Below, piece after piece: positions 45,001 to 55,026 of a DNA stretch of 64,000 bases. A model generated the notes under the pieces. The model saw nothing but the letters and a program-made list of their open reading frames with translations. It searched no databases and was not told the origin of the DNA. Position 1 is the first letter of the stretch. Each line of letters begins with the position of its first letter. A program made the translations under genes and the position numbers. Source of the stretch: Streptomyces verrucosisporus (GTDB taxonomy: Bacteria > Actinomycetota > Actinomycetes > Streptomycetales > Streptomycetaceae); NCBI RefSeq assembly GCF_017114865.1, contig NZ_JADEYH010000004.1:62001-126000 (forward strand). The letters run 5' to 3'.

Positions 45001-46577
45001 GCCAGCGCCCCCCGGTCCCCCGAAAGCAGCAGCACCACCGCGCCGTCCGCCTGCAGCCCGCGCAGGGAGGCGGTGAGGCGGTCGCCGCCGGGGACGACGG
45101 CGTCGGCGAAGCCGAACGCCGGCTCGGGGCGGGCGCTGGCCAAAACCACACGCGCCCCGGCGCGGCGGGCCGCGGCCGCCACCGCGTCCGCGCCCGGGGC
45201 CTTCTGCCGGGCCAGGCCTGCGACGGCCTCCAGCCGCCTGCCCCTGGCCAGGCCCAGGACACTCTCGCTGCCCTGCCGTCGCAGCCTGGCCGCCGCCCGA
45301 GCCCCCTTGCGCCCGGTCAGCTCCAGCTCCTCCAGCGGCCCCAGGACCCAGCCGTCCTCGTCCCGGTGGGCCTCGCCGATCCTCTCGGGGACGAAGAGCG
45401 CGAAGAGCCGCTCGGCGGCCTCCCGGGGCTCGGCGCCCTCCAGCGGCACCAGATCGGCCAGTTCGTGGTGGCTGCCGCTGAGCGCCTCCTCGTCCAGCAC
45501 GACGGTGTCCGTCTGCCCCAGCCTGCGCAGCACGCTCCGGTCCATGACGGTCGCCCCCCGCAGTGCCAGGGCGCGGCCGAGCGTGGTGGCGAAGCCCTCC
45601 CGGCCCGCGTCCGGGGCCTTGGGCACACCGGAGAGCGCCACCGCCAGTCCGCGCCGCGGTCCGGCGAACGGCGCGGTCGCCGCCCCGGCCGCGGCCGTCA
45701 GCGCCGTCGACCGCTCGACGTAGCGGTCGACGGCGTCGGGGGGCGGGGGCACGGGCCGCTCCACCGCGACCGGGCCGGCCGCCGCGTCCCCGGGACTGCC
45801 CACCAGCCTCGCCTCGGCCTCCTCCCACGCCCTGCGGTAGGCCCCGGCCTCCCGCCACTGCGCCATGCGCTCCACGACGTCGAGCACGAGGCCGCCGCCG
45901 CGCGTGGCCACGCCCTGGGTCAGGGCGGTGAGGACCGGCAGCAGGGAGTCCGCCTGCTGCGGGTCGTGCAGCCCCCTGGCGACCAGTTGCCTCAGCCGGG
46001 GGTGGCGGGCCACGGCCCCGGTGAGGGCCGCCACCTCGGGCGGCAGCGGCGTCCAGGGGGCCACCCGGTTGAGCGTGGACAGTCCCAGGCCCACCACGTC
46101 GGCCGCCAGGGCGGTGACGGACTGGCCGGTCCGCGGCCCCTCGCAGGGGTGGTGCGGCTCCTGGCACCACTCCTCGTGCTCCTCGTCCGCGCAGGGGACG
46201 TGCCCCTCAGCGCGCTCCACCAGCGCCACCAGTTCGCGTTCGGGCGGCGGCGGGGACTCCAGCGCCACCACCACCCGCCCCGACGGCGCGTTCACCCGCG
46301 CCCACAGCACCCCGGGGTGCCGTTCCAGGACGCGTTCCACACGCCGGGCGGTCCGCTCGCCCTCCGGGGTGTTGACCCCGTGGACGGCGATGTAGCAGCG
46401 TCCCGGCCGGGACCACACGGCCCGGCGCGACAGTCCCACGAACCGCCCGGCCAGCCGGCCGGCGGTGCCCACCGCCTCGCGCGCCCCGGCCCTCACCCCC
46501 TGCGGCACCAGATCGGCCGGCGAAGGCCCCGGCAGACGCAGACCCGGCACACCCGGCAGACCCGACAGCAACGACAT
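42045..46577 (-). CDS. Large cation-transporting P-type ATPase with a degenerate N-terminal half (CtpI-like)
   Basis: 1510 residues, about twice a standard P-type ATPase. The C-terminal half is complete: actuator TGES (Thr796-Ser799), phosphorylation motif DKTGTLT (Asp953), nucleotide region KGAPE, hinge GDGANDAP (from Gly1238) and membrane helices at both sides. The N-terminal half has a heavy-metal-domain-like start (CYIAVHGVNTPEGERTARRV) and a degenerate P-domain in which DKTGT is replaced by VVLDEEALSG (Asp362) and GDGAND by LLSGDRGALAAAD (Asp521). It resembles mycobacterial CtpI/CtpH. Ion unknown. GGGAGGG precedes the ATG. Confidence 0.9.
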   Translation of the reverse strand: MSLLSGLPGVPGLRLPGPSPADLVPQGVRAGAREAVGTAGRLAGRFVGLSRRAVWSRPGRCYIAVHGVNTPEGERTARRVERVLERHPGVLWARVNAPSGRVVVALESPPPPERELVALVERAEGHVPCADEEHEEWCQEPHHPCEGPRTGQSVTALAADVVGLGLSTLNRVAPWTPLPPEVAALTGAVARHPRLRQLVARGLHDPQQADSLLPVLTALTQGVATRGGGLVLDVVERMAQWREAGAYRRAWEEAEARLVGSPGDAAAGPVAVERPVPPPPDAVDRYVERSTALTAAAGAATAPFAGPRRGLAVALSGVPKAPDAGREGFATTLGRALALRGATVMDRSVLRRLGQTDTVVLDEEALSGSHHELADLVPLEGAEPREAAERLFALFVPERIGEAHRDEDGWVLGPLEELELTGRKGARAAARLRRQGSESVLGLARGRRLEAVAGLARQKAPGADAVAAAARRAGARVVLASARPEPAFGFADAVVPGGDRLTASLRGLQADGAVVLLLSGDRGALAAADCGIGVHREGDPPAWGAHILIGTDLESAGLVVDAVGVAAQVDRESRFLAAGGSGVGAVAALQAPPARATARGAAAGTGAGTAAFCLGTWRARQLLSRPVTPPVETTPWHLMPSARVLERLGSADEGLSRQEAEHRAGRDTTSGQPARIGLPAAFIEELANPLTPVLAAGAALSAAVGSRTDAALVAGITGASALVGAVQRVRTDKALEELFARSAIGARVRRGGTERLVAAGDLVVGDVVVLRSQEVVPADCRLLRGEGLEVDESSLTGESLPVAKGPAPVVAAQIADRRSMLYEGTTVSAGTAVAVVVATGSATEVGRSLATARQKAPDTGVESRLHALTKTSLPLALGSAAAVAGSGLLHGRPLADTLASAVNLAVASVPEGLPLLVNAAQLAAARRLADHGALVRNPRTIEALGRADVLCFDKTGTLTEGDLQLAAVSDGRRELPADRLDAARKQILGAALRATPPARASEPMEHQTDRAVAAGARRAKVAVRQGAPQWRRTDALPFEPSRAYHATAGRTSRGTLLSVKGAPENVLERCTRLREGSGGKDAGKEKELDAAARERLTGAAEELAGAGRRVLAVAERPLETGEDLTDEAVAGLTFLGFVALADPVRSSAAPATARLRAAGVQTVMLTGDHPATADAIAATVSEDPDQKVCTGAELDELSDGELDELLPTLDVIARCSPHHKVRIVQAYQRIGRVVAMTGDGANDAPAIRLADVGIALGRRGTPAATAAADLVVGDDRLETIIAALLEGRAMWGSVRDALAILVGGNLGEVAFSVLAAALTGSSPLNARQIMLVNLLTDLAPALAIAVREPATEAGERLLSEGPDRSLGAGLSQEVLLRGATTTLGAGLAWGAARLTGRGRRAGTVALASVVGTQLAQTLLTGGLDRNVLTAGIGSAAALVGVIQTPGVSQFFGCTPLGPVAWGITLGSITTATLLGAAAGPVVRGLVPEPERWAPPEPAGGKDGTPGRPGE

Positions 46578-46847
46578 CGACCGTGCCCTCCCGACCCCGA
46601 ACCGACAGACGAACCCGCGGACGGACCCACGGGCATGCGGCACCGCCGGCGAAGACCGTGCCGGAGAAGTCGCACGCTCCGGATAACCCCGTACGCCCGG
46701 CTCACACCTGCCGCCCGCGACGCTTGCGGACAAGTGGGGCCGTACCCGACGTGTCGTACCGGCCCGAGGGGGAACCCCGGTGCGTCGAGACAGACGCACC
46801 GAGACAGCAGCGCGGCCCGGACCGCCGGGCCGGCGGGATGGACATCT
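46578..46847. promoter_or_regulatory. Divergent promoter region, P-type ATPase and ClpC-type gene
   Basis: On the minus strand GTGT (46707-46704), 15-base spacer, GGTTAT (46688-46683) resembles a SigB-type promoter for the ATPase, with one -10 mismatch. No CIRCE or HAIR heat-shock element was recognised on the Clp side. Confidence 0.4.
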
Positions 46848-49421
<2,574 letters not shown>

Positions 49422-49425
49422 GCGG

Positions 49426-49500
49426 TGCGTACCCGGGCCCGCGCCCGGGTACGCATGTGCGGCGGCCGCCTCTCCCGGGTGGGAGAGGCGGCCGCCGCAC
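49426..49500. terminator. Tandem strong terminators after the ClpC-type gene
   Basis: A perfect 13-bp stem (49426-49438 with 49443-49455) followed by a perfect 20-bp stem (49457-49476 with 49481-49500), between convergent genes. Confidence 0.88.
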
Positions 49501-49543
49501 GTGGTTCGGTGGGTGGGGCCCGGTGAGCCCTCGGCGGAGGCCT

Positions 49544-50107
49544 TCAGTAGCCCTTGCCCCGGCCGGTGAGGGCGTCGCGGAGCCGGTCGACCATGCCCGC
49601 GCCGGCGTCCATGACCTTGTTGGCCGGCGGGGTGTCGGGGGCCGAGGGGTGGGGGCGCGTCGGGGCGGTCTTCTTCGCGGTGCGCGCCTTGTCGCCCAGC
49701 TTGTCCAGCTGCTCCTGGGTCGCCGCCTGCCGCAGCCGCGGGAAGAGATTGCGCTCCTCGTCGGCGATGTGGGAGCGGATCTCGGTCATCAGCTCGGCGA
49801 CGAGCCGGTCGAACTCGGGGTCGTCGGCGCCGCGCCCCTCCATCACCTTCATGGTGCGCTCGGCCGCGGAGTGCTCCTCGATCTCCCTGTCGGCGATCTC
49901 GTCGCCGTCGGGGAGCATCTCCCGCACCGCCGGGTACAGGTACTGCTCCTCGGCGACGGAGTGCCGCACCAGCTCCATGACGGCCTGGTCCGCGAACTCC
50001 TTGCGCCGCGCGTCTCCCACGGGCATGGCCTCGATCCTGCCGAAGAGCTCCTCGACCTCCCGGTGGTCCGTGCTCAGCTCCTGGATGATGTCTCCGCCGT
50101 GTCCCAT
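49544..50107 (-). CDS. Hemerythrin HHE domain protein
   Basis: 187 residues. A four-helix HHE domain (1-125) has the metal-ligand pattern HREVEELF, RHSVAEEQYLYP, EEHSAAERTM, RSHIADEERNLFP. Such proteins bind a di-iron centre and sense or handle oxygen, NO or iron. The C-terminal 60 residues are basic and low complexity. ATG follows AAAGGAAGA. Next to the stress sigma gene. Confidence 0.9.
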   Translation of the reverse strand: MGHGGDIIQELSTDHREVEELFGRIEAMPVGDARRKEFADQAVMELVRHSVAEEQYLYPAVREMLPDGDEIADREIEEHSAAERTMKVMEGRGADDPEFDRLVAELMTEIRSHIADEERNLFPRLRQAATQEQLDKLGDKARTAKKTAPTRPHPSAPDTPPANKVMDAGAGMVDRLRDALTGRGKGY

Positions 50108-50343
50108 GGCCGGTGTCTTCCTTTCGCCGTCTGTCACAGGCGCCCGCCGGAGGGCGGGCACACCGACCGTGTGCCCGCAGTCCGAGGTGGTTAACGCCCG
50201 GTGACCCGGTGCCGTACGCGCCCCGCAGGGGACCGAACGCCCCCGAGGACGCGTTCCGGAAACGGCGACGCGGGGCCCGGCCTCCCGGCCGCGGGCCCCG
50301 CGTCGCCGTGCGCCCCGCCCTCGGCGGGCGCCGGCCGTCCGGC

Positions 50344-51228
50344 TCACTTCTGGGTCAGCATGCCCTCGCGCAGGCGTGCCAGCGCCCTGCTCAGCAACCG
50401 GGAGACGTGCATCTGCGAGATCCCCAGCTCGGCGCCGATCTCCGACTGCGTCATGTCGCCGCCGAAGCGCATCTGCAGGATGCGCCGGTCGCGCTCGTCG
50501 AGCTGCTCCATCAGCGGCTTGAGCGCGTGGAGGTTCTCCACCTTCTCCAGGGCCGGGTCGACGTCCCCGAGCTGGTCGGCCAGGGGGGTGTCCTTGCCCT
50601 CGTCGCCCACGGGAAGGTCCAGGGAGCCGGCGACGTAGCCGTTGCTGGCCACCTGCCCCTCGATGACCTCCTCGACGGTGACGTTCATGAACTCCGCCAG
50701 CTCCTCGGTGGTGGCGGAGCGGCCCAGCCGGCGGCCGAGCTCCTCGTTCGCCCGGGCCAGCTCGATGCGCAGCTCCTGCAGCCGGCGCGGAACGCGCACG
50801 GCCCAGCTGGTGTCCCGGAAGAAGCGCTTGATCTCCCCCACGATGTACGGGACGGCGAAGGAGGTGAACTCCACCTCGCGGCTCAGGTCGAAACGGTCGA
50901 TGGCCTTGATCAGGCCGATGGTGCCGACCTGGACGATGTCGTCCATGGGCTCCGCGCGGTGGCGGAACCGGGAGGCGACGTAGTTGACGAGCGTCAGGTT
51001 GAGCTCGATGAGGGTGTTGCGCGCGTACTGGTACTCGTGCGTCCCCTCCTCCAGCACGCGCAGGCGCTCGAAGAACAGCTTCGAAAGCTGCCGGGCGTCG
51101 CGGGGCGCGACCTTGCCCGCGTCCTCGATTCTCGGCAGTTCGGGCAGATCAGTGGAGGCGGTCTCCTGCTCCTGGTCCGGCAAGACGTCACCGCTCGTCA
51201 GCTGAACCTCCGGGCTCAGAGTACGCAT
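50344..51228 (-). CDS. RNA polymerase sigma factor, SigB/SigF/SigG family (group 3)
   Basis: 294 residues with regions 2 (ELNLTLVNYVASRFRHRAEP, DDIVQVGTIGLIKAIDRFDL, EFTSFAVPYIVGEIKRFFRD), 3 (RRLQELRIELARANEELGRR) and 4 (ILQMRFGGDMTQSEIGAELG, ISQMHVSRLL). No region 1.1. This is the stress/differentiation family represented by nine paralogues in S. coelicolor. No dedicated anti-sigma gene is adjacent. A GTGT-N15-GGGTAC promoter of the class it should recognise lies 41 bases upstream, so it probably activates itself. GAGGAGGG ribosome site. Confidence 0.93.
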   Translation of the reverse strand: MRTLSPEVQLTSGDVLPDQEQETASTDLPELPRIEDAGKVAPRDARQLSKLFFERLRVLEEGTHEYQYARNTLIELNLTLVNYVASRFRHRAEPMDDIVQVGTIGLIKAIDRFDLSREVEFTSFAVPYIVGEIKRFFRDTSWAVRVPRRLQELRIELARANEELGRRLGRSATTEELAEFMNVTVEEVIEGQVASNGYVAGSLDLPVGDEGKDTPLADQLGDVDPALEKVENLHALKPLMEQLDERDRRILQMRFGGDMTQSEIGAELGISQMHVSRLLSRALARLREGMLTQK

Positions 51229-51549
51229 CGTGCCCTCCTCTTTTGATCTGTCATGTGCAGCACGGCGCGTACCCGGGCCCGAACAACTCACACGCCCATC
51301 CGGGTGAGGTTTTGCCTATGTACACACGATGTCTGTTAATCGCCCGGGGTAAATGCCACCATAGCGGATTTACTTCTCACAACACGCACGCGTTAATGGC
51401 ATGTCCGCAGCGGCCTGCGGGCCCGGAGCCGCTCGGCCTCTCGCCCGACCGCGCGACCACCGGCGCGCGGAGGGCGACAGGTCCTAGGTTGTGGTGACGG
51501 CGGCCGGGCCGGCCGCCGTCACCACAGCGCACAGGACCAGGAGGGCCCC
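51229..51549. other. Divergent region between sigma factor and methyltransferase
   Basis: 321 bases, containing the autoregulatory SigB-type promoter at 51269-51293 and an A/T-richer patch around 51310-51400 that may carry further sigma-gene promoters. No gene is convincing. Confidence 0.5.
51269..51293 (-). promoter_or_regulatory. Autoregulatory SigB-type promoter
   Basis: Minus strand GTGT (51293-51290), 15-base spacer, GGGTAC (51274-51269), 41 bases upstream of the sigma-factor start. The same GTGT-N15-GGGTAC is found before the GH15 gene. Confidence 0.6.
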
Positions 51550-52383
51550 ATGACCGACGGCCGACCCCGCACCGACCGGGACGCGCCGCCCGCGATCGAC
51601 CGCAGCGTCCCGCACTCGGCGCGGATCTGGAACTACTGGCTGGGCGGCAAGGACAACTACACCGCCGACCGCGAGGCGGGCGACCAGTACCAGGAGATCT
51701 TCCCCGGGATCGTGGAGCTCGCCCGCGCCTCGCGGGGCTTCCTCTCCCGCGCCGTGACGCACCTGGCGGGCGAGCTGGGTGTCCGGCAGTTCCTGGACAT
51801 CGGCACCGGGCTGCCGACCGCCGACAACACCCATGAGGTCGCCCAGCGGGTCGCACCCGAGTCCCGGATCGTCTACGTCGACAACGACCCCCTGGTCCTG
51901 GCCCACGCCCGGGCCCTGCTGGCCTCCACCCCCGAGGGCGCCACCGCCTACATCGACGCCGATCTGCGCAGCCCCGACACCATCCTGGCCGAGGCCGCCC
52001 GGACCCTGGACCTCGACCGGCCGGTCGGCCTGATGCTGATGAACATCCTGGGCCACATCGAGAACTACGACGAGGCCAGGGCGACCGTGAAGCGGCTGAT
52101 GGCCGCCCTGCCGTCGGGCAGCTGCCTGGTGAGCAACGACGGCACCGACGGCAATGAGGCCTTCAACCGCGCGCAGCGGTTCTACAACGAGATGGCCGGG
52201 GTTCCCTACCTGCTGCGCACCCCCGAGCAGATCGCCGGGTACTTCAGGGGCCTGGAGGTGCTGGAGCCGGGGGTGGTGCCGGTCTCGCGGTGGCGTCCGC
52301 AGACCCCACCCACCGATGCGCCGCTCTCCGGCGGCCTTCCCCCCGCCGTGGACGAGTACGGCGGGGTCGGCGTCAAACCGTGA
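51550..52383 (+). CDS. SAM-dependent methyltransferase, DUF574 (SAV2177-type)
   Basis: 277 residues with the family signature: SVPHSARIWNYWLGGKDNYT near the N-terminus, SAM-binding FLDIGTGLPTADNTHE, VYVDNDPLVLAHARALLAS, and GLMLMNILGHIENYDEA. The family is greatly expanded in Streptomyces; substrates are unknown. GGAGG ribosome site. Confidence 0.93.
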   Translation: MTDGRPRTDRDAPPAIDRSVPHSARIWNYWLGGKDNYTADREAGDQYQEIFPGIVELARASRGFLSRAVTHLAGELGVRQFLDIGTGLPTADNTHEVAQRVAPESRIVYVDNDPLVLAHARALLASTPEGATAYIDADLRSPDTILAEAARTLDLDRPVGLMLMNILGHIENYDEARATVKRLMAALPSGSCLVSNDGTDGNEAFNRAQRFYNEMAGVPYLLRTPEQIAGYFRGLEVLEPGVVPVSRWRPQTPPTDAPLSGGLPPAVDEYGGVGVKP

Positions 52384-52410
52384 CGACCGGGAGCACGGCG
52401 GTCCGGTGAA

Positions 52411-52439
52411 CGGCACCGCCCGCGCGGCGGGCGGTGCCG
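52411..52439. terminator. Terminator after the methyltransferase
   Basis: CGGCACCGCCCGC (52411-52423) pairs with GCGGGCGGTGCCG (52427-52439), three-base loop; convergent with the small gene ending at 52482. Confidence 0.75.
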
Positions 52440-52481
52440 TGGAACGGCCGCGGGAGACCCGCCGCGGCCCCGGGGGCGGCC

Positions 52482-52676
52482 CTAGGGGAGGTACTTCTCC
52501 ACGGCGGCGGCTCCGTGCTCCTCCAGCTCCCTGCGCGCCTTCTCGATCCGCTCCGGCGTGGGCTCGCGGCCGGACAGCCTGACCAGGTCCTCCGGGTCCA
52601 CCGGCTGCTCACTGCCGGTGCGCAGGTGCGTCGGCCGCGGCGCGGAGGACTCTTCCTTCTCGTGTTCACCCTTCAC
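52482..52676 (-). CDS. Small hydrophilic protein (64 residues)
   Basis: A short charged protein ending in RIEKARRELEEHGAAAVEKY, with VDPEDLVRLSGREPTPERIE before it. The GTG at 52676 is preceded by AGAGGAGG; an open frame upstream reads through the ribosome site and is not used. A GAAT-N15-GGGTAC promoter lies 50 bases upstream, which supports it as a real stress gene. Function unknown. Confidence 0.75.
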   Translation of the reverse strand: MKGEHEKEESSAPRPTHLRTGSEQPVDPEDLVRLSGREPTPERIEKARRELEEHGAAAVEKYLP

Positions 52677-52727
52677 AGCGAGCCTCCTCTGTTCGGTTCC
52701 GCCCCCATGAGCGGGGTTGTCTGCTGC

Positions 52728-52752
52728 GTACCCCCGCATTCCCGGCTGATTC
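52728..52752 (-). promoter_or_regulatory. SigB-type promoter for the small protein
   Basis: Minus strand GAAT (52752-52749), 15-base spacer, GGGTAC (52733-52728); identical core elements to the promoter at 56244-56268. Confidence 0.55.
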
Positions 52753-52772
52753 GCCCGGCACGGGACACACGG

Positions 52773-53138
52773 TCACGGGCCGGTCGGTGCCGGGCTCGCC
52801 CCCGAGGCGCGCCCGGCGGCCCTGAGCCGGTCGCGGCCCGCTCTCGCCATCGCCCCGGCCCCCGCGGCGTAGGCCAGGGTGAGCACGGCCGCCGCCTGCG
52901 CCGGGTGCAGGGCGGACTCCAGGGCACGCAGCGCCGCCCGGTGGGCGGAGCCCACCGCCAGCAGCGCGCACACCCCGGCGCCGCCCAGCAGCGCACCGCC
53001 CGCGCCCGCCTGCCGGGCGGCACTGCGCAGCCCGTCGCCGAACCCCTGGAAGCGGTCGCGGAACAGCTCGGACGCCTCCCGGGTCACCTGCTCCACGGCG
53101 TCGGCGATGTGCTCGCCCGCGGTCCCGCTCTGCGGCAT
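52773..53138 (-). CDS. Small membrane protein, holin/DUF1469-like
   Basis: 121 residues with two hydrophobic segments (GGALLGGAGVCALLAVGSAH, AAAVLTLAYAAGAGAMARA) after an amphipathic helix (AVEQVTREASELFRDRFQGF). Resembles the phage-holin-superfamily/DUF1469 small membrane proteins of stress regions. Strong GGAGGGAGAGG ribosome site. Function unknown. Confidence 0.75.
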   Translation of the reverse strand: MPQSGTAGEHIADAVEQVTREASELFRDRFQGFGDGLRSAARQAGAGGALLGGAGVCALLAVGSAHRAALRALESALHPAQAAAVLTLAYAAGAGAMARAGRDRLRAAGRASGASPAPTGP

Positions 53139-53222
53139 CGTCTCCCTCTCCCTCCGGGCCCGGTCCGCCCGGTGCTCGTGTTCCCGCCGCGCCCGGCGGC
53201 GCGGCACCCCGCTGCTGCCCCC

Positions 53223-53247
53223 GTACCCGCCGGGGTCCGTCCGATGC
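53223..53247 (-). promoter_or_regulatory. SigB-type promoter for the small membrane protein
   Basis: Minus strand GCAT (53247-53244), 15-base spacer, GGGTAC (53228-53223), 85 bases upstream of the start. Confidence 0.5.
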
Positions 53248-53268
53248 CCGCCTCCGTCCGGGTGTGCG

Positions 53269-53299
53269 CCGGCCCCCGGCCGAAGCGGCCGGGGGCCGG
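53269..53299 (-). terminator. Terminator after the BrkB gene
   Basis: CCGGCCCCCGGCCG (53269-53282) pairs with CGGCCGGGGGCCGG (53286-53299), loop AAG. Confidence 0.75.
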
Positions 53300-53317
53300 T
53301 GTGCGCGGGGCCGGGGG

Positions 53318-54304
53318 TCAGTCCCGGCCGCTGGGGTTGTCGTCCGGGAACTTGCGGGTGTCGCGCGGCTCGACGTAGGGCTCCTCCTCGGCCGGATGCC
53401 CCGCCTCGATGGCCCGGCCGCGCTCGATCTCGGCGTTGAGCTCCTGGCCCAGCAGGATCACGATGTTGGTGATCCACAGCCAGATCAGGAAGATGATCAC
53501 GCCCGCCAGGCTGCCGTAGGTCTTGTTGTAGTTGCCGAAGTTGGCGACGTAGAAGGCGAAGGCGGCCGACGCCACGATCCACAGCAGCACGGCGACCAGA
53601 CTGCCGGGGCTGATCCAGCGGAAGCGGCGCTTGACGTTGGGCGCGGCCCAGTACAGCAGCGCGATCATGAAGGCGACGAGCAGGACCAGCACCGGCCACT
53701 TGGCGATGCTCCACACCGTCAGGAAGGTCTCGCCCAGGCCGATGACGTCACCGGCCCGCTGTGCGATGTCGCCGGTGAAGACCACCGCGATGGAGCTCAG
53801 CGCCAGGAGCACCAGCAGGGTCAGGGTGACGCCCACCCGCACGGGCAGCGTCATCCAGATCGGGCGCCCCTCCTCGATGTCGTAGACGGCGTTGGAGGCC
53901 CGCATGAAGGCGGCGACGTATCCGGAGGCCGACCACACCGCCAGCGCGACACCGATGACCAGGGCGAATCCGGCGGCGCCCTGGTTGTTCTGGAGCTGCG
54001 TCAGCATGCTCTCGAGGATGTCGCGCGCGGCTCCCGGCGCGATGCTGCCGAGGTTGTCGATCAGGGGCTGGATCGCGGAACTGCCGATCACGCCCAGGAT
54101 CGACACCAGCGCGAGCAGCGCGGGGAAGATCGACAGGATTCCGTAGTAGGTGAGGGCGGCCGCCCAGTCGGTGATGTTGTCGTCCTTGAACTCGGCGACC
54201 GTGCGCTTCAGCACGTCCTTCCAGGACCTCTTCGGCAGGTCGGTGGGCTTCTTGGGGGTCTGCCCGGCCGAACCGTCCCGCTGCCGGCTCTCGTGCTTCG
54301 TCAT
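53318..54304 (-). CDS. YihY/BrkB family inner-membrane protein
   Basis: 328 residues with about six membrane helices and the family motifs DWAAALTYYGILSIFPALLA, MRASNAVYDIEEGRPIW, FRWISPGSLVAVLLWIVAS, TYGSLAGVIIFLIWLWITN. Formerly annotated as ribonuclease BN; real function uncertain, possibly transport. The hydrophilic C-terminal tail ends in PDDNPSGRD. It lies downstream of a strong hairpin that follows the DUF3618 gene. Confidence 0.92.
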   Translation of the reverse strand: MTKHESRQRDGSAGQTPKKPTDLPKRSWKDVLKRTVAEFKDDNITDWAAALTYYGILSIFPALLALVSILGVIGSSAIQPLIDNLGSIAPGAARDILESMLTQLQNNQGAAGFALVIGVALAVWSASGYVAAFMRASNAVYDIEEGRPIWMTLPVRVGVTLTLLVLLALSSIAVVFTGDIAQRAGDVIGLGETFLTVWSIAKWPVLVLLVAFMIALLYWAAPNVKRRFRWISPGSLVAVLLWIVASAAFAFYVANFGNYNKTYGSLAGVIIFLIWLWITNIVILLGQELNAEIERGRAIEAGHPAEEEPYVEPRDTRKFPDDNPSGRD

Positions 54305-54328
54305 GTGGTGGCACCTCGTCCGTTCCCG

Positions 54329-54358
54329 GTCGCCCCCGCCCGCACGGGCGGGGGCGAC
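54329..54358 (-). terminator. Hairpin between DUF3618 and BrkB genes
   Basis: GTCGCCCCCGCCCG (54329-54342) pairs with CGGGCGGGGGCGAC (54345-54358), only 24 bases before the BrkB start codon, so BrkB must rely on read-through, processing or an unseen promoter. Confidence 0.7.
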
Positions 54359-54375
54359 AGCCGCCGGAGCCTGCC

Positions 54376-55026
54376 TCAGTGCGCCGAGCCGGGGCCCTGG
54401 CGGCGGGTCTCGCCGGCCACGCTCTGCCCGGACTGGCGGGCCTGCCCCTTGACCTCCCCGGCCTGCCCGCGGGCCTCTTCGGCGGTGGTGCGGGCGGCGT
54501 CCGAGGCGGTCTCCTTGACCTGCTGGGCCGCCTGCTGGCCGGACTGCCTGGCGTCCTGCTTGAGGTGCTCCACGGACTCCATCGCCGCTTCCTTCACCGG
54601 CTCGGCCAGTCCGCCCGCCTTCTGGGAGAGACGGCCCGCCGCCTGCTCCTCCTTCTGCGAACTGCGCAGCATCGAGGCCGCCAGCATCCCGGCGCCGAAG
54701 GCGATCACACCGGCGGCCAGCGGGTTGCCCTGGGTCTTCCGCGCGGCGTGGTGGGGGGCGGCCTTGACGGCCTCGCCCGCCTGTCCGGCTCCCTCGCGCG
54801 CCCTGTCCGCGGTGTGCCCGGCGCTCTCACGGGCCGACTGCGTCGTGTCCGAGGTGGTTCCCATGACTCGCTCCCGCACTACGGTCATCCTGCCCCGCGC
54901 CCGCTCCTTGCGGCGGCGGACGGCGTGGCGGGGGTTGGCGTGGTCGGCAAGCCTGCCGACGTCCTCCGACAGCTCCTGCCGGGTGGTGTCGATCTGAGCC
55001 CTCAGCTCGTCGGGTGACGTGCCCAT
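54376..55026 (-). CDS. DUF3618 domain protein
   Basis: 216 residues. N-terminal DUF3618 (PDELRAQIDTTRQELSEDVG, RLADHANPRHAVRRRKER), one membrane helix (PLAAGVIAFGAGMLAASMLR) and long Ala/Gln/Glu-rich coiled-coil or LEA-like stretches on both sides (QDARQSGQQAAQQVKETASD). Overlaps the previous gene's end by 25 bases. AAGGAGGA ribosome site. Third gene of the stress-membrane operon. Confidence 0.9.
   Translation of the reverse strand: MGTSPDELRAQIDTTRQELSEDVGRLADHANPRHAVRRRKERARGRMTVVRERVMGTTSDTTQSARESAGHTADRAREGAGQAGEAVKAAPHHAARKTQGNPLAAGVIAFGAGMLAASMLRSSQKEEQAAGRLSQKAGGLAEPVKEAAMESVEHLKQDARQSGQQAAQQVKETASDAARTTAEEARGQAGEVKGQARQSGQSVAGETRRQGPGSAH

Noticed and set aside
46742..46747. Minus-strand GGGTAC in the ATPase-Clp intergenic region
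   Set aside because: No GNNT element at an allowed spacing; the GGTTAT site at 46683 is the better candidate.
51347..51352. GGGTAA upstream of the DUF574 methyltransferase
   Set aside because: No matching -35 at 14-16 bases; not counted as a SigB-type promoter.
51243..51497. 84-codon plus-strand frame next to the sigma gene
   Set aside because: Covers the sigma gene's own promoter, has no ribosome site and no recognisable fold.
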